Assembly (NCBI RefSeq): GCF_002865645.1
Contig: NW_020194552.1
Location: forward strand, 1,054,001-1,118,000
DNA length: 64,000 bases
Origin: Hyaloscypha bicolor E
Taxonomy: Eukaryota > Ascomycota > Leotiomycetes > Helotiales > Hyaloscyphaceae
Direction of reading: 5' to 3'
Below, in pieces: positions 46,629 to 58,829 of the stretch (positions are counted from its first letter, which is position 1; each line of letters begins with the position of its first letter). Made by a program: the position numbers and the translations under genes. The notes below the pieces were generated by a model. That model did no database searches. It was not told the DNA's origin and worked only from the letters and a program-made list of their open reading frames with translations.

Positions 46629-46876
46629 TATATATAAAGTTATATGTAACTTAAGGGCATATAATAAACCTCGGATATTACAGGTATTAATTAGGGAAAT
46701 CGGAGGCCCTTTAACTTTATAACTAACTATTATTTATATTATAAGTATTAGACTTATAAATTACTAATTATATATATATTATTAGGGCCTTCTATTTAGA
46801 AAGGACTTCCCTAGACCTTATAGAAAAGATAGAGATTAGTTCTATACTAAATTTAATACTATAATTTCATAATTCA
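46629..46876 (+). repeat. 3' LTR of RIP-altered Ty3/gypsy element
   Basis: Colinear partner of 39129-39376, same length. Ends in AATTCA, consistent with a canonical CA end. The start TATATATAAAG corresponds to TGTATATAGGG of the other copy, with G to A changes. No clear target duplication remains. Confidence 0.8.
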
Positions 46877-47222
46877 CTAATTTATTCTATTATCTTATTA
46901 CCTACTAATAAATACCTCATATAAAAAAAGCTTAAAGAAAGCTTAAAAAAGAAAAGTAAGAAATAAAAAAAATCTAGATATAATATTATAATTATTATAA
47001 TAATAATATATAAATAAATAAAAAGGAAAGAAAAATATAATATAAATAACTAGAGCTTAAATATAATAAATATAATTATATAAGCCTATATATAATTATT
47101 AATATATAGTTATTATATAATAATAATTATAAATTCGAAATTTATTATATATTAGAAAAATTTAAAAAAAAATTATAAAAAGATTAAAAAATTAAATTAA
47201 TAAATTATATAGTACTAGACTT
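46877..47222. other. AT-rich DNA between the Ty3 element and the Tc1/mariner relic
   Basis: About 350 bases of TA-rich DNA with no readable coding trace. Confidence 0.4.
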
Positions 47223-48563
47223 TAAGTTTAAGCCTTAAGCGAGAATCGCGATTTTAATAGCCAGAAACCTACTCATATAATTATTAACTACTATATTAAA
47301 AACTAGCCTATTCTAATACAAAATTAATAAAAATTATTATAAAAGGTATATATATAATCCTACTAACTCAAAATATTAATCTGCCTCCCCTAATACTTCA
47401 TATACTACTCATCTACTATAATACAGGCCTTAATCCGGGCCAGTATACTCTCTACTAGTTAATTAAAGAAACTATTAGAGAGAGCTTCCCAGGCTTCCTT
47501 TAATACCTCCTCTAGCTTCTTCTAATCCTCCTCCGACTTTCCTATAATAGATATTAGATCAGAAAACATCTTTTGTATTATCTTTTTAAGTATCTATTAT
47601 ATATATTTAATCGGGTTAAGGTCGGGGGAATAGGGAGGCTAATTAGTAATATTTATACTATTCTCTTTAAATTATTACTTGACCTTTTTTACTATATAGA
47701 TCGGGGTATTATCTTATATAAAAATAAGGCCATTATAATAGCTATCTAGGAGCCTATTCTTAAGGACTTTAATATAGGAGTTTGCGGTATACCCAAACTT
47801 GGCCGATTTAAAGTTCCGGGATAGAATAAAGAAAGGATATCTTTCCTCTCTATCCCAAAAGAATACCCAAACTATTATATGTATTTGCTTTCTAGCCTTA
47901 TAAGTTATAACTATCTCGGGCTTCCATTTATCTTCCGGTATATCCTAATACTACTCTTACTTAATTCCACTACCCCGCTCTATAAAATACTTATTACTTT
48001 ACTAGTATATCCTCTATTACTTAATATTCTAATACCTCCGAACTTTGTACTAGAGAAGCCTTATAGTAGTATATATAGGCTTGAGCTCTAGCCTCTTCTT
48101 TATATTCTAGTAATAAAGATTATTTATATATATAAGGTTCTTAATATAGGTATTACTTATTATAAGGCCTATATCCTTATAATACTACTAGAATATTAAC
48201 TTTAGATAAGAGCAGAGGTTCTTAAATATTATTTAATAATTTCGATTACTATAGAGAAAAGAACGGCCTTTGCGAGATATAGAGAAGCTATTAGTATATA
48301 GGGTTTCAAGAGCAAGTATGCTCCTAATAGTACTATATAAGTACTTTATTAATAGCTCGATTTTATGCGGCGATATACCGGTAATACAAGTACCCTTAAT
48401 CCTTTTTCTTTAGTAAGAAGTAAGCTCAGGGCCTCTACTATATTAATTGCCATTAATATTATATAAAGGCATATATTATAATAGTATAATTAATATTCTA
48501 GATAAAAGAATAAATAGACGAGAATGCGAAAAATCGCGGTTTTGTCTATTTTGGCTAAAACTT
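47223..48563 (-). mobile_element. Tc1/mariner transposon relic (DDE transposase, minus strand)
   Basis: On the minus strand, from about 47920 down to 47390, the translation with stops gives the C-terminal half of a Tc1/mariner transposase: WDREERYPFFILSRNFK, LIFIQDNTPIYIVKKVK with stops replaced by Gln or Trp, and the hallmark NWPPYSPDLNPIKYIW just before a lysine-rich helix. Candidate terminal inverted repeats of about 35 bases sit at 47223-47258 (AAGTTTAAGCC to CGCGATTTT) and 48525-48563 (reverse complement AAGTTTTAGCC to CGCGATTTTT). Length near 1.34 kb fits the family. GC content is higher than in the surrounding DNA, so it has been less mutated than its neighbours, but the frame is interrupted. 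Confidence 0.75.
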
Positions 48564-51275
48564 AGTATATATTACTATATTTTTAGATTTATTATTTAAT
48601 ATAATAATAAAATAAATATAAAGAATTTTTAAAGAAAATTATAAGCTAAAAAGTTTTAAAAAGTATATATAAAATTATTTATAATAGATTTAGTAATATT
48701 TTATAAAATATTCTAGCTAATATTAATAATAGAATAAAAATAATAGAAATAGATAAATTTACTATTAATTCCTTTATTATAATTTACTTTTTTACTTTTT
48801 ATTTATTTATATAATTAATTTCTTTTAAATATTTTCTTGAAATATTTTCTTTAATTAAATTAGATTATTTTCTTTATTATTCGAAATAATAATATTTTTT
48901 ATAAATTATTTAAAAAGAACTTCTCTAATTTAAAAGCATTTTTATTATATATTATCTAATAAAAATAAAGCTTTATTTTATTATTTATTTTATTAATTAA
49001 ATTCTTTTTTATTATTATATAATATTATTATAAATAATCTTAAAAAAATATATTCTAAAATATTATTTATTTATTATTTTTAAATTTACTAATTTCAAGA
49101 ACTAGAAAAAAGTTATTTAATAAATTTAAAAGTTTTATTATTAAATTTAAGAATTTAAAAATATAAAAAAGTTTAATTTATAAGTTTTTAAATAATAAAT
49201 TAATTAAATAATTCTTATAGAAATCTTAATTATATTTATTATTATATAAAACCTTTTTTATAATATAATATAATAGCTGAAATTCTATATATTTTACTAG
49301 TTTTTAAATAAAGCTTATAAAAAAAATTTCTCTATTTTATTTTATTATTTCTATTAAAATTAAAGAATTTTGAATTTAATATAAGAATATTATATAACGA
49401 GTTCTTTAATTAGTAATTTTATATATTTATATTTTTTTTTAAATATTTGAAATTTCCTAAATTACTTTTTTTTTAAATTATTTATATATATATATTATTT
49501 TATATAAGTTTAAATATTTAAAGATTTTCTTTATTTTTAAACTAGTTTATAGCTATTTAGAAAAAGAATAAATTTTAGTTTTTTTTCTAGTTTTAGAAAA
49601 CTATAATATTATATAAAAGCTTAGAGCTATTATAAGTAATAATACTAGAATTAATAAAATAATTTAAATATATTAGAAATAAAAGCTTAATATTAAATAA
49701 AATAAATAGTAAATATAAATTTATTATATTAGCTATATTATTAATCTTATAATATGAGCTTTTTTATTTTTTAAATTAATTAAAATAAAAGAATTTAAAT
49801 TATATAAATAATAGAAATAAATTCAAGAAATTAATAATAATAAAAGAAAAAAAATCAAGTTTAGACTTTTAAATTTATTTAATAAAATATATAATATTAT
49901 AGTTTATATTTATTAATTATTTATTTAATAAAATATATAATATTATAGTTTATATTTATTAATTATTTATTTATATAATTAAATAAATAAAACTTATAAA
50001 GAAAATACTTCTAATAAATAATTATATGAAATATAATAGCTAATATAAAATTATTTTTATTTTTATTAAAAAAAAATATATATATATAAATAAATATTAT
50101 TAGAATTATAAAAATAATTTTATAAAAAATTTCCTATTTTATAAAAATTAGAAAAAACTTTATATAACTAGAAACTTTTTTATTACTTTTTTATAAGCTA
50201 TTTTTTTTATAAAAAGAAATACTATTTCTATTAATTATATATTTTTTATAATAAATATTTTAATTAAATACTTTTAAGAAATAATTATAAATTTCTTATT
50301 TCTTATTTTTTCTTTTTATATAAGTTTAAAAAAGAAAAATAATAAAAATAAAAAGTTTCTTATATAACTTAATATTATATATATTATATTAGAACTAATC
50401 TTTTTCTCTTTTATATTATAGTCTTAATTCTTAATTCAAGCTTTTATATAAAATATATTAAAGCTAATTAGTTAAAGAAATATATAATTTTAGCTTTTAT
50501 AAATATAAAGAAATTTTAAAAATATTATAAAAATTAAATTATTTCTTTATTATTAAATATAATAAAAAGCTATTTTAAAAGTTATTAATATTTAATTTCT
50601 TTAATTAAATTATTTAAAATCTTTATTTAATTATATAATATTAATAAATAATAGACTTTAGTTTAATAAAGCCAGAATATATAAAAGAAATACTAGCTAA
50701 AATTATTATTTATAATTATTAATATTCTTTTAATTCCTTTAATAAATAAATAATAAGCTAGAAAAAATCTTTTTAAGAATATATTATATAATAAATTAAA
50801 ATAGAAAATAAATAGAAATAATAAAAATTAGAAAGTATTTAAAGTATTAGAAAAGAATTAGAATCTTATAAATCTTTTTTAAAACTAGCCAATTCAAAAG
50901 AAATATATATTTTTTAAAATTCTTATATAATTAAAAAATCTTTTAAATATTATCTAAATTTTCTAAATTTTTAAACTATAACTTTTATTAAAAGGCTATT
51001 TTTCCTATTTTAATTCCTTTTCTTTTCTTTATTAATATTATTATTATTACTTATATAAGAATTTCTTATTTCTTTTTATTTCTTATAATTATATTAATTA
51101 TATAATAGTAATATATTAAATAATTTAGTTTCTAATAATAATTCTTTTATATAACTTTCTATTTCTAGTTCTAATTTTATAAACCCAAACTAATAATAAA
51201 CTTTTAATTCTTAATTCTATTTATTATATAATAGCTAATATTTTTAAAAATTTATTTCTTTTATTACTATTAATA
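48564..51275. other. Extremely AT-rich DNA with no readable feature
   Basis: About 2.7 kb of almost pure A/T with frequent TA steps. No coding trace on either strand. Contains the 46-base tandem duplication listed separately. Presumed ancient, heavily RIP-altered transposon DNA. Confidence 0.45.
49875..49966. repeat. Perfect tandem duplication of a 46-base AT-rich unit
   Basis: The unit beginning TTATTTAATAAAATATATAA at 49875 is repeated exactly from 49921. Identity across two copies in otherwise mutated DNA implies a recent duplication, or an assembly artefact. Confidence 0.8.
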
Positions 51276-51525
51276 TAACTATAATTATTAATAATTATAT
51301 AATATAAGAATAACTAGAAATAATTATATAATCTTATATTATATAAATAACTTAACTAATAGCTAGTAATTATTAGGCTTAGTAAATTTAGGAATTATAT
51401 ATTAATATTATAATATTATAATTTTTATTACGGAATAATAACTATTTTACTAATTTATATAAATAGTGTTTTATAATTATATAATAGTATTATATATTTC
51501 TAATAAATTAATACTAATTAGTTTA
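51276..51525. repeat. Direct repeat, copy 1 (about 240 bases; possible LTR)
   Basis: Aligns with 56379-56600 over about 220-250 bases, including TTAGTAAATTTAGGAATTAT, GGAATAATAACTATTTTAC (the other copy reads CGAAATAATAACTATTTTAC) and TATATATTTCTAATAAATTA. This copy has about 22 extra bases near 51468-51490. Same orientation as its partner. Confidence 0.7.
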
Positions 51526-51562
51526 TATATATAGATTAAATAGAAAAAAGAATTAAGCTATA

Positions 51563-51793
51563 TGTTACGGGTACGGCATTCAGGGCTTGGAAAGCAAGGT
51601 AAAAGGTCCCTTACGAAGATGATTCAAAGCTAAGGAGGGAAAGCTAGAATACAGGAGGCTGTGGGCTTAAGTGCACCCACAGTAAGCTAGCCCCTAAGGG
51701 GCCTAGCGTCCTAAATATCTCCATGCGCATTCCCATACTAGCTGTCAGGTGACTGTATTAGGTAACCAGAACGTCGAAACCTGAACTGTAATA
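51563..51793. mobile_element. Solo LTR, GC-normal, with perfect target duplication
   Basis: 231 bases beginning TGTTACGGGTACGGC and ending CTGTAATA (canonical form GTAACA), so the ends are inverted TGTTAC/GTAA(C/T)A as in retroviral-type LTRs. It is flanked by the perfect 5-base direct repeat CTATA (51558-51562 and 51794-51798). GC content is near that of host genes while both flanks are almost pure AT. No coding frame and no second LTR in the window. It therefore looks like a solo LTR formed by recombination of a full element that inserted into already RIP-altered DNA. Confidence 0.85.
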
Positions 51794-51798
51794 CTATA

Positions 51799-53215
51799 TT
51801 TATTTAAGATTCGATTTCTTAAAAATAAAATTATTATTTTATATTAAAGAAAAAATAACTATTAATTACTTTTATTTATAATTCGATTTTATAAATAAAG
51901 AAAAATACTTAATTTTACTAAAGTTTAACTAAACTATATTAAAAAAAGAAATAATAGTTATCTTTATTTATAATTTAGTTCTATAAAAAAAAGATATTAT
52001 TTTTTATTAATTACTAAATAATTAGCTATTTAATTATCTAACTATCTTATAAAATTACTTTTTTTAATAAAGAATTACTTTTTCTATAACTACTTAAATA
52101 TCTGAAGTTCTTAAGTTTTAGAACTATTAAATTCTTTCGAAATCTCAATATTCTATTTCTTAAATTTCATTTCCTAAATTTTTTATTATAAAAGAAATTT
52201 TTATTTTAAATATAATAACTTTTATTTATTTATTTTATAAACTACTTTTTTTTATAAATTTATTCTTTTTATAAATTATTATATCTTGAATTAGATACGA
52301 GCCTATAAAATATATAATAATAGAATCTATTATAATAAATATTTTCTTTATTAGATTTATTTAATTTAATTATTTTATATTTATAAAAAATAATAATTTT
52401 AAGAAAATAGTAATAAAATAAAGATATAGAATTAATCTAGATATTACTATAATATAAAAGATATTCGAGTTTTTAAATACTAAACTATTTTAATATATTT
52501 TTTATAAAATAATTAATAATAATTTTTAGGAATTATTTAGATATAATTTTAAGAATTTTATTTATTAAAGAAACTTTAATAAGTTTAAACTCCCGGAAAT
52601 ATTATATTTATATAAGATTCTTTAATATAGTAATATATATATATATAATAAAATATTAATATTTTTATTATTATAATTATTTTATTTTTTATTATTAAAA
52701 AAATATATAATATATCTAAATAAATAAAAACTTATTAATAAACTAAAACTTATAAAAAAACTGATTTTATTAGACTTTATTACTTTTATAAAAAATAAAT
52801 ATCTAGAATATATTATCTAGAATATATTATCTTTAATATTCTTATATTATTATTACTATTTTCTTTTTTATTATTATATTTTATATTTTTACTAGATTTA
52901 TATACTAGTATAAAAACTTTAGAAATAAATAATATATTTCTATTAGCTTTATTATTACTATTATAACTATATTCGAATATTTTCTAATTACTTTTTTACT
53001 TGTAATTATAAAACTTATTAGAGAAATTATTAAAATTTATATTAAAAAATAAAAGTATAATAAATTTAATAATAAATTTAATTATAAACTTATTATTTTC
53101 TTTAATATTTACTAATATATAAAGCTTTTATAAGAGATATTAATATAAGCTTTTCTTATTATATTAAAGAAACTAGCTTAAAATTATTTTTATAATAACT
53201 AGCTCTTTTAATATA
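51799..53215. other. Extremely AT-rich DNA, no readable feature
   Basis: TA-rich RIP-altered DNA. A short direct repeat, ATATCTAGAATATATTATCT-like, occurs near 52797-52832. No coding trace. Confidence 0.4.
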
Positions 53216-53392
53216 TATTATAAAACCGGGGTTTTAAATTTAGAAAATAAATCAAATAGCTTTTAATTTAAGAATTCTAAATTTAAAAAAAAGCTTATAA
53301 ATATAGAAGCTTAGTATTCTAAATACTATAGCTATATATATTATTATAATTATATAATACTAAATTTATTAATAAAATTATAAAATATAATA
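53216..53392. repeat. Short LTR-like repeat family, copy A
   Basis: About 177 bases starting TATTATAAAACCGGGG and ending near ATATAATA. Matches copies at 54545-54706 and 59916-60097, notably AAGAATTCTAAA and TAGTATTCTAAATACTATAG. C/T and G/A differences to copy C are what RIP would give. Target duplication not recognisable. Confidence 0.65.
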
Positions 53393-54544
53393 TTATTTTT
53401 CTTTTTAGAAAAGCTTATTTCAAATATTTCAAATAAGCTCTTTATAGCTTTTATAAATTATATAATTTTATATATTTTTATATATTTTATTAGTTTCTAA
53501 TATATTAGTTTTTCAAAATCTGAATCTGAATTAGAATTATAATTATAATTATTAGAATTATTAATTATATAAATTTTAACTTTTTTATTATTCTTATTTA
53601 TTATAACTTTTAATTCTAGTAAAAATATTTTCTTTTTATATAATTTAATATTATGGTTCTTTATCTAGTATTTATTATATCTATAATATATATATATTTA
53701 TTTTATTTTATTTATAGATTATATTTAATTATTTATATAAAAGAACAAAAAAAGTTATAAAAAAAAGTATTATAAAAAGAAAAATTATATTATTTTAATA
53801 AACTTAATATAAATTCGAAAGAGATTTAATTATTATACTAGTTTATTCTTTATAGTAATATTAAGTCCTTAATAAAAAGCTATAATTTTATTAATATTAT
53901 TTTAGTTTTATTTATATATTTTATATAAAATCTATTTAAATTTGGTAATAAATATATAAAATAAATTAGTATTTTATTTCTCATATCTTATTTAAATTTA
54001 AATAAATATAAGAGAGTTAGTTAAGAATTAAGAAATAAAATTAGATTTAGATAAATATAATAGAACTAAATAGTAATATTACTAATAGCTTTATTATTAA
54101 TTTATAGCTTGGCTTTAATTAATAAAAGCCAGGTATTAAACTTATAAATTTAGCTATTAAACTTTTCGAAATATAAAAAAAAGAATTTTAGTTTTATATT
54201 TATAAAAAGAAAACGAGTTTATAAGAAAATATATTTATTACCTTATTACTAAATAATTTTAGCTTAATATTAAATCTCTATTTATAGCTTAATAATTATA
54301 ATAATAGTCTAGAATTATAAATATTATTTTATTATAATATATTTCGAAAAAAAAGAGAAAATTATAAAAACTTAAAATAAAAAAAAGCTTAATAAGCTTT
54401 TAATTTCTTTAATAAATAATAATTCTATAACTATATATATTAATAATACTATTATTAAAATAATTATAAAATTATATTTATATATAAGAAAAATATAAAA
54501 GTAGTTTTATTTCTTTTATAAAAATAAATATAAATTTAGAATAA
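53393..54544. other. AT-rich DNA between repeat copies A and B
   Basis: No readable coding or repeat structure beyond TA-rich composition. Confidence 0.4.
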
Positions 54545-54706
54545 TATTATAAAATCGGGTTTCTGAATTTAGAAAATAAATAAAATAGTTTTTAATTTAA
54601 GAATTCTAAACTAAAAAGAGAAGCTTAATATTCTAAATATTATAGTTATATATATTATTATAGTTATATAATACTAAATATACTAATAAAGTAATAAAAT
54701 ATAATA
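54545..54706. repeat. Short LTR-like repeat family, copy B
   Basis: About 162 bases from TATTATAAAATCGGG to ATAATA; same family as copies A and C, with an internal deletion of about 15 bases near GAAGCTTAATATTC relative to them. Heavily AT-shifted. Confidence 0.65.
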
Positions 54707-56378
54707 ATATTTATATAAAAAGACTTATATTAATATTTATAGCTTTTTTAAAAACCCTAGATTCGAATATTGAAATTTAAATAAATAAAATATTATTATA
54801 TTAGCTTTTATAATAACTAAATTCCCGGAAAGAATAATATTTAAAATTATTTAATTACTAATTAATAAATTATATTAATTATAATATATTTTTATATCTA
54901 ATTTATAAAATATTAAATTTTTTTATAATAAGATTATTATTTCTTATTAAAGTTTCTAGATATATAAATATATAATTTTAGATTCTTTTATAAATTTTAG
55001 CTAGTTTATTAATAAGTTCTAGTTATTTATTACTATATATAAAAATAAATAATAAACTAATTTCAAAATCTTTTTTATTAATTAATAATATTATTTTTAG
55101 AATTTTCTAAACTATTATTTTTTTTTAGAAATTATTAATATAGATTTAATTATAATTTCGGAACCTATAATAACTATTTTAAGTTTTATAATTATAATAA
55201 TTATATTTCGAAATTATATTTTATATATAAGAAACTCGAATATTATTTATAGAAATATATATTAGAGAAATAAAAAACTAAAAAAATTTAATTTAAAAAT
55301 AGAAATATTTATTAATTTAGATTCTAAAATACTTATAACTTTAATAAATACTTTAGTAATACTTATATATAATATATTATTAAAGCCAAAAATAAAAAAA
55401 AGTAATAAAAATAATAAAAATAAAATAATAAATAATAGTTTTAAAACTTTACTAATAAAAATAAATAATAAATAGAATATTATTTTTATTTCTATTTTAT
55501 TTTAATTAAAAGCTTTTTAGTTATTTTTATTACTTTTATTTTTATTTTTATTTTTATTTTCATTTTTATTTTTATTTTTATTTTCATTTTTATTTTATTT
55601 TTATTTTTATTTTTATTTTATTTTTATTTTTATTTTTATTTTTATTTTTATTTTTATTTTTGATAATAAATAAAAATTATATTTTAGAATTTATTAAATC
55701 TTTAATAAAAAATATCTAAATATTTATAAATAATAAAGATTTCTTTTCCTAAATTAAATATATTTCAATTCTAATAAATAGAACTAAATATACTAATATT
55801 ATTTATTAGTTTTTTATTAAATATAAGAGAATTACTAGAAGTATTCTAGCTTTAAAACTTTATAATATAGCTTATAGTTTTAATATAGGTATTTTAGTTA
55901 AATTTATAATTAATAAAATACTAGAAATAGAACTATTATTAGTTATTTATATAAATTTAAAATTATTATATAAATGTCTTATTAAATTAAATATTATTTA
56001 AAAGAAATATTTAATAATTAATATAATATATTTTTATTAGATATATAAATAATAAGAAATTATAGAAATTATAGAAATTAAATAAATCAAAAAAGAATTA
56101 AATTCTATTAATTTTATAATAAAATTAAAGCTATTAAATATTTTATTAATATAAATACTATATAATTAGATATAAAAAAATAAATTAAATATAAATAAAA
56201 TAAAAAATAAATATATAAAACAAAATAAAATATATAGAAATTTCTTTAGTAAAAATATCTAATATTAGGCCGGATTAGGAAATTAAATATTTAGATATCT
56301 GAGTATTTAAATATTTGAATATTTAGTACTAGACTGAATTAGAAAATTAGTATATAATTAGAAAGAAATATTATTTTT
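54707..56378. other. AT-rich DNA including an ATTTTT microsatellite
   Basis: No coding trace. Holds the ATTTTT tract listed separately and otherwise only TA-rich sequence. Confidence 0.4.
55524..55662. repeat. ATTTTT hexanucleotide microsatellite
   Basis: About 22 imperfect copies of ATTTTT with occasional ATTTTC and five-base variants. Simple sequence; probably grown by slippage in AT-rich DNA. Confidence 0.85.
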
Positions 56379-56600
56379 TAATATTAATATAGCTATAGTT
56401 ATTAATAACTATATAATATAATAATATAATTTTATATTATATAAATATTTTTATTAGTAACTAGTTTTTATTAGATTTAGTAAATTTAGGAATTATATAT
56501 TAATATTATAATATTATAATTCTTATTTCGAAATAATAACTATTTTACTAACTTATATAAATAGTATTATATATTTCTAATAAATTAATAATTACTTTTA
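56379..56600. repeat. Direct repeat, copy 2 (about 220 bases; possible LTR)
   Basis: Same-orientation partner of 51276-51525; the distance between copy starts is about 5.1 kb. See copy 1 for shared blocks. Confidence 0.7.
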
Positions 56601-58740
56601 ATACTAGTAATATTTCTATTTCTAATATAAACTAGTTTCTTTTTTAAAACTAATAAATAATAAATATTATAAACTAATAATTTATTTCTTTTATATAATA
56701 TATATTTTTTATTATATAATAAAGCTAATTAAAATATAATATTATAATAATTAATAATAATGAATTCTCGTTTTTTTAATTAAAATATAATTATTAATTT
56801 AAATTATATTATAATTAATTAAATTTTTATATAATAATAATTTTATAATAATAGTTCTATATTAATATTTTTTTATTTAATAAAAAGAAATTAATATAAT
56901 AGCTATTTTATAAAATATATAATAGTAAAGTAATATATAAATAATTAAAATAAATAAGCTATAAAATAATATTTATAAATATAACTAATTTTCAGAATTA
57001 ATTCTAATAAAAGACTAATTAATACTTTTTTCTAAAAGTAGAAATATCTTTTTATATATTCTTTAGTATTTAGCTAAATATATAAAGCTTTTTATTTAAT
57101 TAGGAAATATAATTCTATATAATTTATATAATTCCAATTATAAGCTTTATCTAAAATAAGAAACTAGATTTATAATATTTAATATCTATTTATATATTAT
57201 TATATATATTTATTATATTAATTTCTTCTCTAAACCTTTATTTCTAAAAGGCCTAAGAAAACTATAAATAGCTTTATAAATATTTTCCTAAAACTTTTCT
57301 AGCTATTAGTTTCTCCTAAAAACTTCTTATAATTATTCTATTATTATATTAAATAATAGAATTAAAAAATATAGTTTACTAATTCTATTTAATTAATTTA
57401 TAAATTACTTCTAGTAATTTCCTCTTATAAAAATAATATAAATATAATATATATTATTAGATATAAAGCCTTTCCGGTCTCCTAATTAGTTTATAAATCC
57501 TAATTTAGTTTCTATTTATAAATAAATAATTATTTTATAGATTTAAGAATTTAGAAAAATTAATCTAATTTTTTAGTTTATTTATAAATTACTTTTTTGA
57601 AATATTCTAGATATTTCTAATATAAAATTAGTTCCAAATTCGTAATTACTACTCGAGAAAAGAATATTATAAAAAGACTTTTCTTTTTCTACTAACTAAC
57701 TTTTTTTTCTTTTAATTATAATATTATATCTAGTTCTTTCTTCTTTTTTATTTTTATTTTTTAAGCCTTTTTTAAATCTTTTTTAAGCTTCTTTAAACTT
57801 TCTTCTAATTTCCTCTTTTATTTCTTTATTTATTAAAATAAATTCTTCTCTTAATACTTATTAGTCTATTATTATTTATTTAATTAATACTTTTATTATC
57901 TTAATTCGCCTTTATTATTTTTAATATTCTAAGAATATTACTAAATTATCTTTTCTAAACTATAAATATATATAATTATTTTATCTAATTTTTATCTAAT
58001 TTTTATCTAATTTTTATCTAAAAAAGAAAAAATTATTATTATTATTTTTTTATACTAAACTATATATATTTCTTATATTAAAGCTATTATTTAAGACTAA
58101 TAAATTCTTCTAATAATTTAAGAAATAAGTTAAGTAATTCTTATTAGCTTAGTATAAATATAAAATACTTTTAAAAATATATTTAATATTCTTTAATATT
58201 AAATAAGCTTATTTTTTATATTTTTTAAAAGAATTCTAATAAAAATAAAAATAATAAAAAATAGTTATAAAAATTAAAGTTTTAGAGTTTTTAATAATTT
58301 TCTAATAAAAGTATTTATTTTTTATATTTCTATTTAACTAATAATATTATAATATTACTTTTTTCTAAATATTTTTATAATTCTTAAGTTATATTTTCTA
58401 GATTACTTAATAATTTCTATATATTATTTACTAGTAAATAGCTTTTCTAATAAATAAAATTTTCTTTTTCTTTTTTATCTTTTTTATAAACTATAATAAA
58501 TTTTATCTCAAATTTCTTTTTATTTTTAATTTTAATTAGTTCTAGTTCTATTATAATACTAGCTTATAAATATTATAGTTCTAAAAAATATATATAAAAA
58601 ATATTATAAATTTAATATAATAATAATAATTTCAAATAATATATTTATTTATATATTTTTATAACTTCTAGAATTTTAAAGAAACTAAGATATCTATTAT
58701 AGTTATTATAATATATAGTACTAGTAGGAGTTAGACTAGA
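56601..58740. other. AT-rich DNA with a 12-base tandem repeat
   Basis: No readable gene. About 3.5 copies of TTATCTAATTTT lie at 57979-58022. One piece at 57455-57500 keeps some GC (AAAGCCTTTCCGGTCTCC), hinting at a worn coding remnant that I cannot assign. Confidence 0.4.
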
Positions 58741-58815
58741 GCTAGTAAGGTATCTGGTATTTGAGAGAAATATCTAGTATCTAAAAGAGATATCTGGTAT
58801 TTAAGTAAGATATTT
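58740..58815. repeat. Tandem repeat of a TATCTGGTATTT-like unit
   Basis: Three to four imperfect copies of about 18-21 bases (GGTATCTGGTATTTGAGAG, ATATCTAGTATCTAAAAGAG, ATATCTGGTATTTAAGTAAG) just before the second Ty3 element. Could be the end of its LTR or a neighbouring repeat. Confidence 0.6.
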
Positions 58816-58829
58816 ATAATTACCTAATT

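Noticed and set aside
47879..48091. 70-codon plus-strand frame
   Set aside because: Antisense to the Tc1/mariner transposase relic.
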